This document shows, one piece after another, positions 25,979 to 36,840 of a DNA stretch of 64,000 bases. The stretch covers positions 40,704 through 104,703 of the forward strand of contig JASEJN010000004.1 in the NCBI GenBank assembly GCA_030016385.1, read 5' to 3'. The position numbers and the translations under genes were made by a program. The notes beneath the pieces were generated by a model. It was not told the origin of the DNA. It ran no database searches and saw only the letters and a list, made by a program, of their open reading frames with translations. Positions within the stretch are counted from its first letter, which is position 1. Each line of letters begins with the position of its first letter. The DNA is from Clostridiales bacterium. GTDB taxonomy: Bacteria > Bacillota > Clostridia > Clostridiales > Oxobacteraceae.

Positions 25979-26006
25979 AATATTCTTCAAATATAAAATA
26001 TGCACC
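25979..26006. repeat. Half copy of the short palindrome
   Basis: ATATTCTTCAAATATAAAA then TATGCACC, the same arm as at 4572 and 18231. It sits just upstream of the gpr promoter. Confidence 0.6.
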
Positions 26007-26030
26007 TTAAGAATGTATATTTTTCTTTTG

Positions 26031-26059
26031 GTATAGTATTGCACGCTATGGAAAAAATA
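26031..26059 (+). promoter_or_regulatory. Possible forespore (sigmaF-type) promoter of gpr
   Basis: GTATA at 26031-26035 and GGAAAAAATA at 26050-26059, 14 bases apart, resemble the sigmaF pattern GYWTA / GGNRANAMTR. gpr is a forespore gene in Bacillus. The match is by eye. Confidence 0.4.
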
Positions 26060-26094
26060 TATATAAATATAAAGTATCTACGGAGGGCAAAAAC

Positions 26095-27069
26095 ATGTTT
26101 AGTATAAGAACGGATCTTGCATTAGAGGCAAGAGAAGCATATAGCAAAGAAAACAAGGGAGAAATACCAGGTGTCGAGGTAGATGTAAAAAAAGAAGAAA
26201 ACCTTACAGCGACTACTGTTAAAGTGGTGGATAAAAGAGGAGAAAAGGTTATCGGAAAACCTATGGGAACATATATAACCATCGAAGCACCAGAGCTTAA
26301 GAATTTTGATCAGGAGCTTTTAGATGATACGAGCAGATACATGGCGAGAGTTCTTGAACCGTTGATTAAGCTTGATAAAGATAAGACCGCCATGGTCGTA
26401 GGGCTTGGGAACTGGAATGTAACTCCCGATGCATTAGGACCTAAAGTCGTTTCGAGGCTCATGATTACAAGGCATCTAAAGCAGATGATGTCCCATGATA
26501 TCGATGATGGCATAAGGCCCGTATGCGCACTTTCGCCGGGAGTACTGGGGATTACTGGAATCGAAACAAGCGAAATAATACAGGGTGTCGTAAATAAGAT
26601 AAAGCCGGATATCGTCTTGGTTGTCGACTCGTTGGCATCAAGGAAACTATCGAGAGTAAGCACGACGATACAAATTGGGAATACCGGCATAAGTCCGGGA
26701 TCGGGTGTTGGCAACAAGAGAATGGGTCTGACGCAGAGCATACTCGGTGTTCCCGTAATAGCCATTGGCGTGCCAACTGTCGTAGACGCCGCCACGATGG
26801 CCAATGATACGATAGATCTTGTAATCGACGATCTTATCAGGCAAACGGAAAAGGGTAAGGAGTTTTACAATATGTTAAAAAGCCTGAATAAAGATGAAAA
26901 GTTCCAGCTTATACAGGAAGTGCTTTCACCATATGCAGAGAATTTAATGGTTACTCCTAAGGATGTTGATTCCATTATAGATAATATTTCAAAGATAATC
27001 GCAAATGGGATCAATATCGCTCTTCATCCTTCCATAGATATCAAAGATGTAAACAGGTATATCAATTGA
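26095..27069 (+). CDS. gpr: Germination protease GPR
   Basis: 324 residues. GPR degrades the small acid-soluble proteins that coat spore DNA and is made as a zymogen in the forespore. The N-terminus MFSIRTDLALEAREAY is the pro-part; the segment EIPGVEVD just after it resembles both the self-cleavage site and the site cut in SASPs. VVGLGNWNVTPDALGP and SPGSGVGNKR are family-typical. Its presence means the organism forms true endospores. spoIIP follows. Confidence 0.96.
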   Translation: MFSIRTDLALEAREAYSKENKGEIPGVEVDVKKEENLTATTVKVVDKRGEKVIGKPMGTYITIEAPELKNFDQELLDDTSRYMARVLEPLIKLDKDKTAMVVGLGNWNVTPDALGPKVVSRLMITRHLKQMMSHDIDDGIRPVCALSPGVLGITGIETSEIIQGVVNKIKPDIVLVVDSLASRKLSRVSTTIQIGNTGISPGSGVGNKRMGLTQSILGVPVIAIGVPTVVDAATMANDTIDLVIDDLIRQTEKGKEFYNMLKSLNKDEKFQLIQEVLSPYAENLMVTPKDVDSIIDNISKIIANGINIALHPSIDIKDVNRYIN

Positions 27070-27212
27070 TCTTAAAATATAAAATATACCCATGAAGTGA
27101 ACTGACTGCAAGCTGCAGGGAGCCTTCGGCAAATGTCAGGTTTATTTTATATCATATATGCTGCTAATTATGAATATATTTTCTAAAGGATACAAATGGT
27201 GAGGTGGCATAT

Positions 27213-28325
27213 ATGATAAATAGAAAAATATATACTCTGTCCAATTTTAAGATGTATGCGTTGATTATTTTTTTGCTGCTGGGAGCATTTTTACTGATTA
27301 GAAAGCCACCGATAAATATAACTGCCGGATTGCCCAAGATCGACGTCGAAGGCCAAGAGGACAATATATATAAAATAATAATCGATAAAACCATGCCGAT
27401 GCTTGATATAAGCATGCAGGAAGATTCTGATAGCAAATTGCCTCAATTCATAGGAAATATTTTTTCAAAATATATATCAAAAATAGATGTATCAAATCCC
27501 AAAAATTATCTTAAGTCGGAAATACCACTGCTTGGGCTTACGAATACCAAGCCTTTTAGTGCAAGCATTGCGGCAAGATCAGGAAGTGTAATAAACGCTA
27601 AAGGAGACAACCAAGAAAATAAAAACAATAATGAAGTGATTAAAAACAGCGTAAATTTCCCTGACAAGCCTCTGGAAAATGTCAAGATCAACGCCAGCAA
27701 GCCGGAAGTTATTATTTTCCACACCCATACTGATGAAAGTTTTACTCCGTCAGCCAAATACAAGTTCAAACTGATAGGAGATTATTATTCGGCAGATAAA
27801 AATTATAACGTATGCAGGCTTGGGGAAGAAGTTAAAAACTATATAGAGAAATATTATGGCATAGCTGTCGCACACGATACTACGGTAAATGATATGACAA
27901 ACGGGGTTCCAAACCGGAGCGGGAGCTATAACAGGGCAAGGCCTGTCGTTGAATCGCTTATAAAAAAATATCCTGAAGCGAAGTTCATAATCGATCTGCA
28001 TAGAGATGGCGTGACTGATAAAAGCGTTGTAACTGCAAACATAAGGGGAGATCAGGTTGCAAAGACGATGATCGTATTAGGCAAGGGGAATCCACACTGG
28101 CAGGAAAATTACTTTACCGCATCAAAGATAAGCCAGAAGATGGAACAACTTTATCCAAGCCTTTTTAAGCGTATAGATTATGCAAATAAGTCTATATATA
28201 ATCAGGATATCTCCAATAAGATGATACTCATAGAAGTAGGCGCGCAGCTCAATACTTTAGACGAGGCAATCGTTTCTGCAAGGATGCTTGCACGTTCAAT
28301 AGGAGAAGTCCTTAAAGCCGATTAG
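27213..28325 (+). CDS. spoIIP: Stage II sporulation protein P
   Basis: 370 residues. With SpoIID and SpoIIM it thins septal peptidoglycan for engulfment; SpoIIP is an amidase and endopeptidase. One N-terminal membrane helix (~15-32) precedes the catalytic region with IIFHTHTDESFTPS (first zinc His, Glu) and FIIDLHRDGV (His). ATG 27213 fits GAGGTGG at 27201-27207. The gpr-spoIIP order matches Bacillus. Confidence 0.96.
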   Translation: MINRKIYTLSNFKMYALIIFLLLGAFLLIRKPPINITAGLPKIDVEGQEDNIYKIIIDKTMPMLDISMQEDSDSKLPQFIGNIFSKYISKIDVSNPKNYLKSEIPLLGLTNTKPFSASIAARSGSVINAKGDNQENKNNNEVIKNSVNFPDKPLENVKINASKPEVIIFHTHTDESFTPSAKYKFKLIGDYYSADKNYNVCRLGEEVKNYIEKYYGIAVAHDTTVNDMTNGVPNRSGSYNRARPVVESLIKKYPEAKFIIDLHRDGVTDKSVVTANIRGDQVAKTMIVLGKGNPHWQENYFTASKISQKMEQLYPSLFKRIDYANKSIYNQDISNKMILIEVGAQLNTLDEAIVSARMLARSIGEVLKAD

Positions 28326-28459
28326 TTTTATGCGTATTAAATTGACTAAGGATGCGTTAAGATTATTGAAATAATATTTTTCAGATATAAAATTGTACCC
28401 GATAACCAGAATCTATTTCTTATGACGGCGGATGTTTAAAAATAGTAAGTATACTTTGT

Positions 28460-28492
28460 GTGCACTTTGCAGAAAAGGTGCACGTTTTTTTT
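28460..28492 (+). terminator. Terminator after spoIIP
   Basis: GTGCAC (28460-28465) pairs with GTGCAC (28478-28483), extended by TTT/AAA with a bulge, then G and eight T. Confidence 0.75.
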
Positions 28493-28512
28493 GCTGTACC
28501 CTTAAATGGGTC

Positions 28513-28755
28513 CATATTCTTCAAATGATCTTTATACACCCTCCTTAAATTTGCTGTATATTGACACATAACGGTAATTGTTATTATAATTTATTATGAT
28601 TTAAATTTAATATTTTACTGCAAGGTACAAAATTTGAATCCGGCAAATGAGAGTTTAAAATAACACAGGCTCGAATTACGAATCGGAGTACAATAGTGAA
28701 TCGGGTGCATATAAGTTATTTCAAGGATATCGTTCCAATATAAAATATACACCCT
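28513..28755. repeat. Repeat cluster before lepA: two short-palindrome halves and a decayed 248-bp right half
   Basis: 28513-28544 holds ATATTCTTCAAATGATC...TACACCC, and 28726-28755 a TATAAAATATACACCC arm. Between them (28618-28688) is a diverged right half of the 248-bp element (TTTGAATCCGGCAAATGAG ... ATTACGAATCGGAG). Another weak half lies at about 28368-28399. The 448-base gap holds no gene. Confidence 0.65.
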
Positions 28756-28773
28756 GTAAAGGAGGAGCAAAAA

Positions 28774-30579
28774 ATGGATAACGATCGTCAAAAGAGAATA
28801 AGAAACTTTTGCATAATTGCACATATAGACCATGGAAAATCGACATTGGCCGACAGGCTTATAGAGATGACAGGCACGCTCACAAAACGCGAGATGGATG
28901 AGCAGGTGCTCGATAACATGGATATTGAAAGGGAACGCGGGATAACAATAAAAGCTCAGGCTGTAAGGCTTATATACAAAGCCCGCGATGGCAAGGAATA
29001 TATATTGAACCTTATCGATACTCCGGGTCATGTCGATTTCAATTATGAAGTATCCCGAAGCCTGGCAGCGTGTGAAGGGGCGCTTCTCATAGTTGATGCC
29101 ACTCAGGGAATACAGGCTCAGACACTTGCAAATTGCTACTTGGCCCTTGAGCATGACCTTGATGTGATTCCCGTTATAAATAAAATAGATTTACCCAGCG
29201 CAGACCCTGATGAAACAAAAAAGGAGATAGAAGATATAATAGGACTTGATGCAAAAGACGCTCCTTTGATATCTGCAAAACTCGGCATAGGCATTGACCG
29301 GGTATTGAATGCCATAGTGGAAAAAATATCATATCCAAAGGGCGATGAAGATGCGCCGCTTAAGGCTTTGATATTCGACAGCTATTATGACAATTACAAA
29401 GGGGTTATTGCCCATATAAGAATTAAGGAGGGCGTCATCAAAACGGGCATGAAAATAAAAATGATGGCGACAGGCAAAGAGTTCGATGTGACAGAAGTCG
29501 GTATATTCAGGCCCGATATGGTACCAACAGGGATATTAAGGGCAGGGGAGGTCGGATACGTCGCAGCGAGCATGAAAGAAGTCAGGGATACAAGGGTTGG
29601 TGATACGATAACAAGTGCCGAGAGGCCTGCTCTTAAGGCTCTACCGGGATATAGGCCTGCCATACCTATGGTGTTTTGCGGTATTTATCCTGCTGATGGA
29701 GCTAAATATAACGAACTCAAGGAATCCCTTGAAAAGCTTCAGATTAACGATGCGGCGCTTTTGTTTGAACCTGAAACATCTGCAGCTCTTGGGTTTGGAT
29801 TCAGATGCGGATTTTTAGGGCTCCTTCATATGGAGATAATACAGGAGAGGCTTGAGAGGGAATACAACGTTGATTTAGTGACGACGGCTCCAAGTGTAAT
29901 ATATAAAATAATAAAGACGGATGGAACGGAAATGGAAATAACAAATCCTGCAAACATGCCTGATCCGTCGGAGATAAGTTCCATGGAAGAGCCTATTGTA
30001 AAAACTACCATAATAACTCCGGCAGATTATACCGGCCCCATAATGGAATTATGTCAGAGCAGGAGAGGAATACTTAAGGATATGCAGTATCTTGAAGAAA
30101 AAAGGGTTATGTTTCACTATGAAATGCCTTTAAATGAGATTATTTTTAATTTTTTTGATGCTCTGAAATCAAGGACAAAGGGTTATGCATCCCTTGACTA
30201 TGAGTTATGCGGTTATAAAAAAGCCGAACTTGTGAAACTCGATATACTGATGAACGGCGAATTAGTAGATGCCTTATCGATGATTGTTCCAAAGGAAAGA
30301 GCGTACAACAAGGGAAGAGCTATTACCGAGAAGCTTAAAGAAGTAATGCCGAGGCAGCTTTTTGAAATACCCATTCAGGCGGCTATAGGTTCTAAAATAA
30401 TAGCCCGCGAAACTGTAAAAGCATTGAGGAAGGATGTGCTGGCAAAATGCTACGGCGGTGATATAACAAGAAAGAAGAAGCTTCTTGAAAAGCAGAAGGA
30501 AGGGAAAAAGAAGATGAGGAAGATAGGTACGGTGGAAATCCCTCAGGAGGCATTTATGGCGGTGCTCAAGATAGATTAG
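28774..30579 (+). CDS. lepA: Elongation factor 4
   Basis: 601 residues, full length. A ribosome-associated GTPase able to back-translocate tRNAs, also linked to 30S assembly. G1 AHIDHGKST, switch [13 protein letters not shown]3 [12 protein letters not shown] and G4 NKIDLP are intact. The LepA-specific C-terminal domain is complete ([20 protein letters not shown]). SD AAAGGAGG is strong. hemW follows after 11 bases. Confidence 0.98.
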   Translation: MDNDRQKRIRNFCIIAHIDHGKSTLADRLIEMTGTLTKREMDEQVLDNMDIERERGITIKAQAVRLIYKARDGKEYILNLIDTPGHVDFNYEVSRSLAACEGALLIVDATQGIQAQTLANCYLALEHDLDVIPVINKIDLPSADPDETKKEIEDIIGLDAKDAPLISAKLGIGIDRVLNAIVEKISYPKGDEDAPLKALIFDSYYDNYKGVIAHIRIKEGVIKTGMKIKMMATGKEFDVTEVGIFRPDMVPTGILRAGEVGYVAASMKEVRDTRVGDTITSAERPALKALPGYRPAIPMVFCGIYPADGAKYNELKESLEKLQINDAALLFEPETSAALGFGFRCGFLGLLHMEIIQERLEREYNVDLVTTAPSVIYKIIKTDGTEMEITNPANMPDPSEISSMEEPIVKTTIITPADYTGPIMELCQSRRGILKDMQYLEEKRVMFHYEMPLNEIIFNFFDALKSRTKGYASLDYELCGYKKAELVKLDILMNGELVDALSMIVPKERAYNKGRAITEKLKEVMPRQLFEIPIQAAIGSKIIARETVKALRKDVLAKCYGGDITRKKKLLEKQKEGKKKMRKIGTVEIPQEAFMAVLKID

Positions 30580-30590
30580 GAGGCAAAAGC

Positions 30591-31721
30591 ATGGAAGACA
30601 TAGGGCTTTATATCCATATCCCATTTTGCAAATCCAAATGTTTTTACTGTGATTTTAATTCATATGCTGGCAAGGAAAAACTTCAGGATGAATATGTAGA
30701 ATGTCTCATAAGTGAAATGAAGATGAGGTCAAATGTATTAAAAAACAAAAACGTTGTTTCGATATATATAGGCGGAGGCACTCCCACTTATTTGAATCCA
30801 GGCGCGTTAAGGAGGCTGCTGCAGTTTATAAAAAGCATGGGGTTTGTAAATATAGAATATTCCTGTGAAGCAAACCCAGGTACGCTGACAGATGAAAAGC
30901 TTCATATAATGAAAGAGAACGGTATAAACAGGCTTAGCATAGGGCTGCAGTCTTGGAATAACAAGATACTTGAATTTTTGGGTAGGATACACAGCTTAGA
31001 AGATTTTTTAAGCAATTATCAGGTGGCAAGAGCCTTAAAATTCAATAATATAAATATAGATCTTATGTTTTCCATACAGGGGCAGACTGTAGATGAATTT
31101 GATAATACATTGGAAAATGTAACGGCATTGAATCCGGAGCATATTTCGTGCTACAGTCTGATTATAGAAAAGGGTACTTTATTTTATGATAAGTATAAAA
31201 AAGGCGAGATAAGAGAAATAGATGAAGAAATAGACAGGCAGATGTATTATAACGCTATAGACATTTTAAATGAAAAAGGCTATCACCAATACGAAATATC
31301 AAATTTTGCAAGATGCGGTTTTGAATGCAGGCATAATATAATCTACTGGAAGACGAAATCGTATCTTGGAATCGGAGCCGGAGCCCATTCATATCTGGAC
31401 GGGATGAGGTCGTCCAATGAGGTATTGCCCGAAAAGTATATAAGCAGTATAAAAAAGGGAAAATTGCCTGTATCTCAAAGAGAAGTCCTAACACTTGATG
31501 ATATGATGGAAGAATTTATGTTCATGGGGCTCAGAATGACAGAGGGAGTATTTTTAAGCGAATTTAAGACAAGATTCAATAAAGATATTTTTGAAATATA
31601 CGGTAAGCAAATCGAAATGCTGCAAAAATGCAAACTTCTGGATATTAAAGATGGAAGACTTTTTTTAACAAAGAGGGGTATAGACATTTCCAACCAGGTT
31701 TTCGTCCAATTTATGTTCTGA
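30591..31721 (+). CDS. hemW: Radical-SAM heme chaperone HemW
   Basis: 376 residues, similar to oxygen-independent coproporphyrinogen oxidase HemN but of the HemW type that delivers heme. The [4Fe-4S] motif CKSKCFYC (Cys13, 17, 20) follows LYIHIPF. YIGGGTPTYL and RLSIGLQSWN are conserved, and a HemN_C domain ends the protein. Joined to lepA as in Bacillus. Radical-SAM chemistry suits anaerobic life. Confidence 0.93.
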   Translation: MEDIGLYIHIPFCKSKCFYCDFNSYAGKEKLQDEYVECLISEMKMRSNVLKNKNVVSIYIGGGTPTYLNPGALRRLLQFIKSMGFVNIEYSCEANPGTLTDEKLHIMKENGINRLSIGLQSWNNKILEFLGRIHSLEDFLSNYQVARALKFNNINIDLMFSIQGQTVDEFDNTLENVTALNPEHISCYSLIIEKGTLFYDKYKKGEIREIDEEIDRQMYYNAIDILNEKGYHQYEISNFARCGFECRHNIIYWKTKSYLGIGAGAHSYLDGMRSSNEVLPEKYISSIKKGKLPVSQREVLTLDDMMEEFMFMGLRMTEGVFLSEFKTRFNKDIFEIYGKQIEMLQKCKLLDIKDGRLFLTKRGIDISNQVFVQFMF

Positions 31722-31750
31722 TTCTGTCCCAAACAAGTTTGCAGATTTTT

Positions 31751-31811
31751 AAGACTGTGAATCTGGCGAATGGGTGCTCAAAATAACATAAGTTCATATT
31801 ACGAATTGAAG
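31751..31811. repeat. Right-end fragment of the 248-bp repeat
   Basis: GTGAATCTGGCGAATGGG, CTCAAAATAACATAAG and TATTACGAATTGAAG, ending 18 bases before the hrcA -35 box. Confidence 0.8.
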
Positions 31812-31829
31812 TAATAGTTTAAAAAGGTA

Positions 31830-31899
31830 TTGACAAAACTATTGGGTAGTGATATTTTTAAAACGTAAATAGTTAGCACTCAATATGAGAGAGTGCTAA
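31830..31899 (+). promoter_or_regulatory. Heat-shock promoter with CIRCE operator
   Basis: TTGACA (31830-31835), 17-base spacer, TATTTT (31853-31858), then a perfect CIRCE: TTAGCACTC at 31873-31881, nine bases, GAGTGCTAA at 31891-31899. HrcA binds CIRCE and represses the operon until misfolded proteins occupy GroEL. It lies in the 5' untranslated region. Confidence 0.95.
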
Positions 31900-31916
31900 C
31901 AAGTAGAGGTGAGTTT

Positions 31917-32951
31917 ATGGATTTGGATGAGAGAAAGAGGCATATTCTCAAGGCTTTAATAAATGATTATATTGTATCTGCCGAACCTGTGGGGTCCAGG
32001 ACGATTGCCAAAAGATACAGGCTTGGAATAAGCTCTGCGACTATAAGGAACGAGATGGCAGACCTTGAGGATATGGGATATCTGGAACAACCTCACACTT
32101 CTGCGGGAAGGGTCCCTTCAGATAAGGGCTATAGGATTTATGTCGATCAACTTATGGGTGTTGAGAAACTTTCACAGGAAGAAGCTCAATATATAAGGAC
32201 AAGTATACAAAAAATTGCTATGGGTGAAATAGAAAGAATCATACGGGAAACATCGAAAATATTATCTTTCCTTACGAATTATACTGCGATGGTCATGGCG
32301 CCTGAGACAAGAAAAAGCACTTTAAAACGTATTCAATTGGTGTCGATAGATACAACGCATATTGTAGCTATTGCCATTACGAATTTCGGAGTTGTAAAAA
32401 GTACAAATATAAGCCTTTCCAAGGCTATAGACATCGATAAACTTGTAGCCATAAACAATCTTTTAAATGATAAGCTGACGGGTCTTACAATTGAAGAGAT
32501 TAATTTAGAGGTAATAACCAAGATCCAGAGAGAAGTAAGGGGATATAATGAAATATTGAATGAGATATTGCCTATACTTTATGACAGCTTGAAATGTATG
32601 GATGATAGAGAAGTTTATCTGGAAGGGAGCTCAAATATTTTCAATTATCCTGAGTATAATGCAATAGAAAAGGCAAGATCCTTCTTGAATATTCTTGACA
32701 GAAAGGATATATTGTATAAAATACTTTCATGTGATGACGACGATATAAATATATCCATAGGTCATGAAAACAAATATGATGAAATCAACGACTGCAGCAT
32801 TATAAGCACTACATATAAAATTGGGGATTATGCTGTTGGAGCCGTTGGTATAATTGGTCCTAAAAGGATGAATTATGCAAAGGTCTTGGCAACGATGGAA
32901 TACTTTACAACCTGCCTTAACAAAATACTCAAAGACTATTTTGATGGTTAA
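31917..32951 (+). CDS. hrcA: Heat-inducible transcription repressor HrcA
   Basis: 344 residues. An N-terminal winged helix (MDLDERKRHILKALINDYI, then SAEPVGSRTIAKR; TIRNEMADLEDMGYLEQPHTSAGRVPS in parts) binds CIRCE, and the rest is the GAF-like dimerisation part. ATG 31917 with AGAGGTGA is chosen; a GTG at 31893 lies inside CIRCE. First gene of hrcA-grpE-dnaK-dnaJ, which it autoregulates. Confidence 0.97.
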   Translation: MDLDERKRHILKALINDYIVSAEPVGSRTIAKRYRLGISSATIRNEMADLEDMGYLEQPHTSAGRVPSDKGYRIYVDQLMGVEKLSQEEAQYIRTSIQKIAMGEIERIIRETSKILSFLTNYTAMVMAPETRKSTLKRIQLVSIDTTHIVAIAITNFGVVKSTNISLSKAIDIDKLVAINNLLNDKLTGLTIEEINLEVITKIQREVRGYNEILNEILPILYDSLKCMDDREVYLEGSSNIFNYPEYNAIEKARSFLNILDRKDILYKILSCDDDDINISIGHENKYDEINDCSIISTTYKIGDYAVGAVGIIGPKRMNYAKVLATMEYFTTCLNKILKDYFDG

Positions 32952-32958
32952 TGATGCG

Positions 32959-32991
32959 GACATACCTTAAACCTTTGACAATAGGTGTGTC
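32959..32991 (+). other. Small hairpin between hrcA and grpE
   Basis: GACATACCT (32959-32967) pairs with AGGTGTGTC (32983-32991), nine pairs with one G-U, with no T-run. It could be an mRNA processing or stability site within the operon. Confidence 0.4.
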
Positions 32992-33023
32992 TCATTCATA
33001 TATAGATTTATAGAGGTGATGAT

Positions 33024-33713
33024 ATGACTGAAGAAAAGAATAAAAAAGTCGATAAAGAAAGTGTGTCTGCAGATGATGTAAAAAGTGAAAAAGCAGGAGA
33101 AGCTGCAAGCGCAGCTAATATAAAAGATGAAAAAGCAAACAAAGCTGAAGAAGCTGAGGGCAAAAAAGAGGTAGAGTCATCGCAGTCATCAGAAAAGGCA
33201 AAGGAAAAGGCCGAAGGTGCAGGCGATAATAAAACAGTTGACGCTCTCAAAGATAAGGTGCAGACATTAGATAGCGAGCTTAAGGAAAAAGATAAACAGC
33301 TAAGTCAGTATATAGAACTTGCTCAGAGGATAAAAGCAGAGTTTGATAACTATAAAAAGAGGACTATAAGGGAAAAGGAGCAACTGTATACCGATATATC
33401 TGCCAATGTGATTTTAAAATTGCTTCCGGTTGTAGATAATCTCGAGAGGGCTGTTTCATCGGATGCCTCCGACGGGAAGAGCATACTGGAAGGATTAAAG
33501 ATGATATTGAAACAGATTAAAGATGTGCTCTGCAAGGAAGGCGTAGAGGAAATACAGTCGGTTGGCAAAAACTTCGATCCTAATCTTCATAATGCCGTAA
33601 TGCATATTGAAGATAAGTCGTATAAGGCCAACACGATAGTGGAGGAGTTTCAGAAAGGTTATAAGTTAAAGGATAAAGTTATAAGACATAGTATGGTTAA
33701 AGTTGCTAATTAA
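33024..33713 (+). CDS. grpE: Nucleotide exchange factor GrpE
   Basis: 229 residues. It releases ADP from DnaK. The first ~75 residues are a Lys/Glu/Ala-rich low-complexity tail. A long coiled coil follows (~76-130), then the beta-wing head with FDPNLHNAVMHIED. The family's KRAEFDNYKKR-like stretch is present as RIKAEFDNYKKR. The long tail makes it somewhat longer than usual. SD AGAGGTGATG. Confidence 0.96.
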   Translation: MTEEKNKKVDKESVSADDVKSEKAGEAASAANIKDEKANKAEEAEGKKEVESSQSSEKAKEKAEGAGDNKTVDALKDKVQTLDSELKEKDKQLSQYIELAQRIKAEFDNYKKRTIREKEQLYTDISANVILKLLPVVDNLERAVSSDASDGKSILEGLKMILKQIKDVLCKEGVEEIQSVGKNFDPNLHNAVMHIEDKSYKANTIVEEFQKGYKLKDKVIRHSMVKVAN

Positions 33714-33752
33714 AGTTTAAATATATTATTTGCTTTTTAAGGAGGAAAAAAT

Positions 33753-35609
33753 ATGGGAAAAGTTATAGGAATAGATTTGGGTACTACATTTTCATGCGTT
33801 GCCGTGATGGAAGGTGGAGAGCCTGTTGTAATTCCAAATGCCGAAGGAGCGAGGACAACGCCATCCGTCGTAGCTTTTTCGAAAACAGGAGAGAGGATGG
33901 TAGGCCAGGTTGCAAGGCGCCAGGCTATAACTAATCCTGAAAGAACAGTTTATTCGATAAAGAGAAAGATGGGTACCAATTATAAAGTAAATATCGATGG
34001 TAAAGAATATACGCCGCAGGAAATATCCGCTATGATACTCCAGAAATTGAAATCAGATGCCGAAAGTTATTTGGGCGAAACCGTCACTCAGGCGGTCATT
34101 ACTGTACCTGCATATTTTAATGACAGCCAGAGGCAGGCTACGAAGGATGCAGGCAAGATCGCCGGGCTTGATGTTTTAAGGATAATAAACGAGCCGACAG
34201 CAGCATCTTTAGCATATGGGCTTGACAAAATGGAAACCAATCAGAAGATACTCGTTTATGATCTCGGCGGCGGTACATTCGATGTATCAATACTTGAACT
34301 CGGTGACGGTGTTTTTGAGGTAAAATCAACAAATGGTAATACGCACCTTGGCGGTGATGATTTTGACCAGAAGATAATGGACTATCTTGCAAATAGCTTT
34401 AAGAGAGAAAACGGCATCGATTTAAGGAATGACAAAATGGCGCTTCAAAGGTTGAAAGAAGCAGCTGAAAAAGCAAAAATAGAACTGTCGAGTGTTGCAA
34501 GCACAAATATCAATTTGCCTTTTATTACTGCCGATGCATCAGGTCCGAAGCATCTTGACATGACATTGACGAGGGCAAAGTTCAATGAACTTACGGCAGA
34601 TCTTGTTGAAGCGACGATCGGACCGATGGAAAAGGCTTTAAGCGATGCAGGCCTTACTATAGATAAGATAGATAAGATTGTGCTTGTAGGAGGTTCTACA
34701 AGGATTCCTGCTGTTCAGGAAAGAGTAAAGAGGTTTACAGGTAAAGAGCCGAGCAAGGGAGTCAACCCAGATGAGTGTGTTGCAGTAGGAGCATCGATAC
34801 AGGCAGGCGTACTTACAGGAGAAGTTAAAGACATACTGCTTCTTGATGTTACACCTCTTACCCTTGGAATTGAGACGATGGGCGGAGTGATGACAAAACT
34901 CATAGACAGGAATACTACCATACCTACAAAGAAGAGCCAGATATTCTCTACTGCAGCAGATGGCCAGAGCACTGTTGAAATTCACGTTCTGCAGGGTGAG
35001 AGGCCTATGGCAAGGGATAACAAGACCCTCGGAAGGTTTACATTGACAGGCATACCGCCGGCACCGAGGGGAGTTCCTCAGATAGAAGTTACATTTGATA
35101 TAGATGCGAACGGTATATTGCATGTTTCTGCAAAAGACCTCGGAACCGGAAATGAACAGAAGATAGTCATTACGGCATCCACAAATCTTACTGACCAGGA
35201 GATAGATAAAGCCGTCAAAGAATCTGAAAAATTTGCGGAAGAAGATAAGAAGAGGAAAGAAGATATCGAGGTAAGGAATAATGCTGATTCCATTATATAC
35301 CAGACAGAGAAGACATTGAAAGACTTAGGCGATAAGGTATCCAGCTCCGATAAGGAAAAGATAGAAGGAAAAGTAAAACAGGTTAAAGATGCTCTGTCAG
35401 GTAACGATGATGAAAAAATCAAATCAGCAACAGACGATCTTACAAAGTCATTCTATGATATTTCATCGAGGCTTTATCAGCAGGCAGGCCCGAAAGGACC
35501 GGGACAAGGCGGCTTTGGTGCAAACCAGGGCGGAAATAATACAGGAAACAAAGATGACATAAAGGCCGATTATAAAGTAGATGACAACGATAATAAAAAT
35601 AAAAAGTGA
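33753..35609 (+). CDS. dnaK: Chaperone DnaK (Hsp70)
   Basis: 618 residues. The N-terminal ATPase has the phosphate loops [18 protein letters not shown] and [14 protein letters not shown] and the adenosine motif [13 protein letters not shown]. The linker [11 protein letters not shown] leads into the substrate domain, and the lid ends in a Gly/Asn/Asp/Lys-rich tail. It refolds proteins with DnaJ and GrpE. A strong terminator at 35624-35658 separates it from dnaJ. Confidence 0.99.
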   Translation: MGKVIGIDLGTTFSCVAVMEGGEPVVIPNAEGARTTPSVVAFSKTGERMVGQVARRQAITNPERTVYSIKRKMGTNYKVNIDGKEYTPQEISAMILQKLKSDAESYLGETVTQAVITVPAYFNDSQRQATKDAGKIAGLDVLRIINEPTAASLAYGLDKMETNQKILVYDLGGGTFDVSILELGDGVFEVKSTNGNTHLGGDDFDQKIMDYLANSFKRENGIDLRNDKMALQRLKEAAEKAKIELSSVASTNINLPFITADASGPKHLDMTLTRAKFNELTADLVEATIGPMEKALSDAGLTIDKIDKIVLVGGSTRIPAVQERVKRFTGKEPSKGVNPDECVAVGASIQAGVLTGEVKDILLLDVTPLTLGIETMGGVMTKLIDRNTTIPTKKSQIFSTAADGQSTVEIHVLQGERPMARDNKTLGRFTLTGIPPAPRGVPQIEVTFDIDANGILHVSAKDLGTGNEQKIVITASTNLTDQEIDKAVKESEKFAEEDKKRKEDIEVRNNADSIIYQTEKTLKDLGDKVSSSDKEKIEGKVKQVKDALSGNDDEKIKSATDDLTKSFYDISSRLYQQAGPKGPGQGGFGANQGGNNTGNKDDIKADYKVDDNDNKNKK

Positions 35610-35623
35610 TTTTTAACGGTTTT

Positions 35624-35658
35624 AAAACCAAAGCTGGTGCAACCGGCTTTGGTTTTTC
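35624..35658 (+). terminator. Terminator between dnaK and dnaJ
   Basis: AAAACCAAAGCTGGT (35624-35638) pairs with ACCGGCTTTGGTTTT (35642-35656) with one G-U, then T. It probably lowers dnaJ expression relative to dnaK. Confidence 0.85.
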
Positions 35659-35698
35659 ATAGTATTGGAAGCAAAAGCAACAGAAAGGTGGTGGGATA

Positions 35699-36838
35699 TT
35701 GGCTAAGGATTATTATGCGGTCTTAGGACTTGATAAAAATGCAACAGAAGAGGATATTAAGAAGGCTTTCAGAAAGCTGGCGCTTAAATACCACCCAGAT
35801 AGAAATAGAGGAGATAAATCGGCCGAGGAAAAATTCAAGGAAGTAAATGAAGCATACCAGGTATTATCCGATCCTAAAAAGAGAGCGCAATACGACCAAT
35901 TTGGCACCGCTGACTTTAACGGACAAGGAGATTTTGGAGGCTTCGACTTTGGCGGAGGCTTTCAAGATTTCGGAGGCTTTGGTGATATATTCGATACAAT
36001 ATTTGGCGGAGGCTTTGACGGATTTTCAGGAAAGAGGAATAACGGACCTCAAAGAGGTGCCGATTTGCAATATACTCTAAATCTTTCGTTTGAAGAAGCA
36101 GCATTTGGCGTAACAAAAGAGATCGATATAACGAGGGATGAAGACTGCAAGGTATGTTCGGGTACGGGCGCGAAGCCCGGGACAAGGCCGATAACCTGTG
36201 ACAAATGTAAAGGAACTGGCCAGATAAAGATACAGAGAAGGACCGGTTTTGGAAATTTTGTAACTGTTACGACATGTGATAAATGTGGAGGAAAAGGTAC
36301 GATTATAAGGGAAGTATGCCCGGAGTGCCATGGCAGCGGAAGAGTAAGAAGACGAAGGAGAATAACCATAAAAGTTCCCGCAGGCGTGGATACCGGAAAC
36401 ACCTTACCGCTAAGAGGTGAAGGTGAACCTGGCATAAGAGGCGGTGACCATGGAGATTTATACGTAAATATAAATGTTCTTCCACACAAGTTGTTCAAGA
36501 GGGAAGGATTTGATGTAATTTGCGAGATACCTGTGTCATTCCCTCAAGCGGCATTAGGTTCCGAAATAGATGTACCGACAATCGACGGAATAATAAAATA
36601 TACGATTCCGGAAGGGACGCAGAGCGGTACGATTTTTAAGATAAGAGGCAAGGGTATTCCGAAGATAAGAGGTTATGGACGCGGAGATGAAATAATCAGG
36701 ATAATTGTTGAAACGCCAAGAAAGCTCAACGAAAAGCAAAAACAGCTACTAAAGCATTTTGCCGAAGCCTGTGGCGAGGATGTCAATGAACAGAAGAAAT
36801 CTTTCTTTAACAAAGTAAAAGATGCCTTCGGGATATAA
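35699..36838 (+). CDS. dnaJ: Chaperone DnaJ (Hsp40)
   Basis: 379 residues. J domain with [10 protein letters not shown] (HPD), a Gly/Phe-rich linker (~75-120), four zinc-finger repeats ([32 protein letters not shown]) and the C-terminal substrate domains. The start is TTG at 35699 after AAAGGTGGTGGG, giving [12 protein letters not shown] as the family requires. Confidence 0.98.
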   Translation: MAKDYYAVLGLDKNATEEDIKKAFRKLALKYHPDRNRGDKSAEEKFKEVNEAYQVLSDPKKRAQYDQFGTADFNGQGDFGGFDFGGGFQDFGGFGDIFDTIFGGGFDGFSGKRNNGPQRGADLQYTLNLSFEEAAFGVTKEIDITRDEDCKVCSGTGAKPGTRPITCDKCKGTGQIKIQRRTGFGNFVTVTTCDKCGGKGTIIREVCPECHGSGRVRRRRRITIKVPAGVDTGNTLPLRGEGEPGIRGGDHGDLYVNINVLPHKLFKREGFDVICEIPVSFPQAALGSEIDVPTIDGIIKYTIPEGTQSGTIFKIRGKGIPKIRGYGRGDEIIRIIVETPRKLNEKQKQLLKHFAEACGEDVNEQKKSFFNKVKDAFGI

Positions 36839-36840
36839 AA

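Noticed and set aside
36049..36498. 149-codon minus-strand frame inside dnaJ
   Set aside because: Antisense to the zinc-finger region; Pro/Ser-rich artefact of Gly-rich codons.
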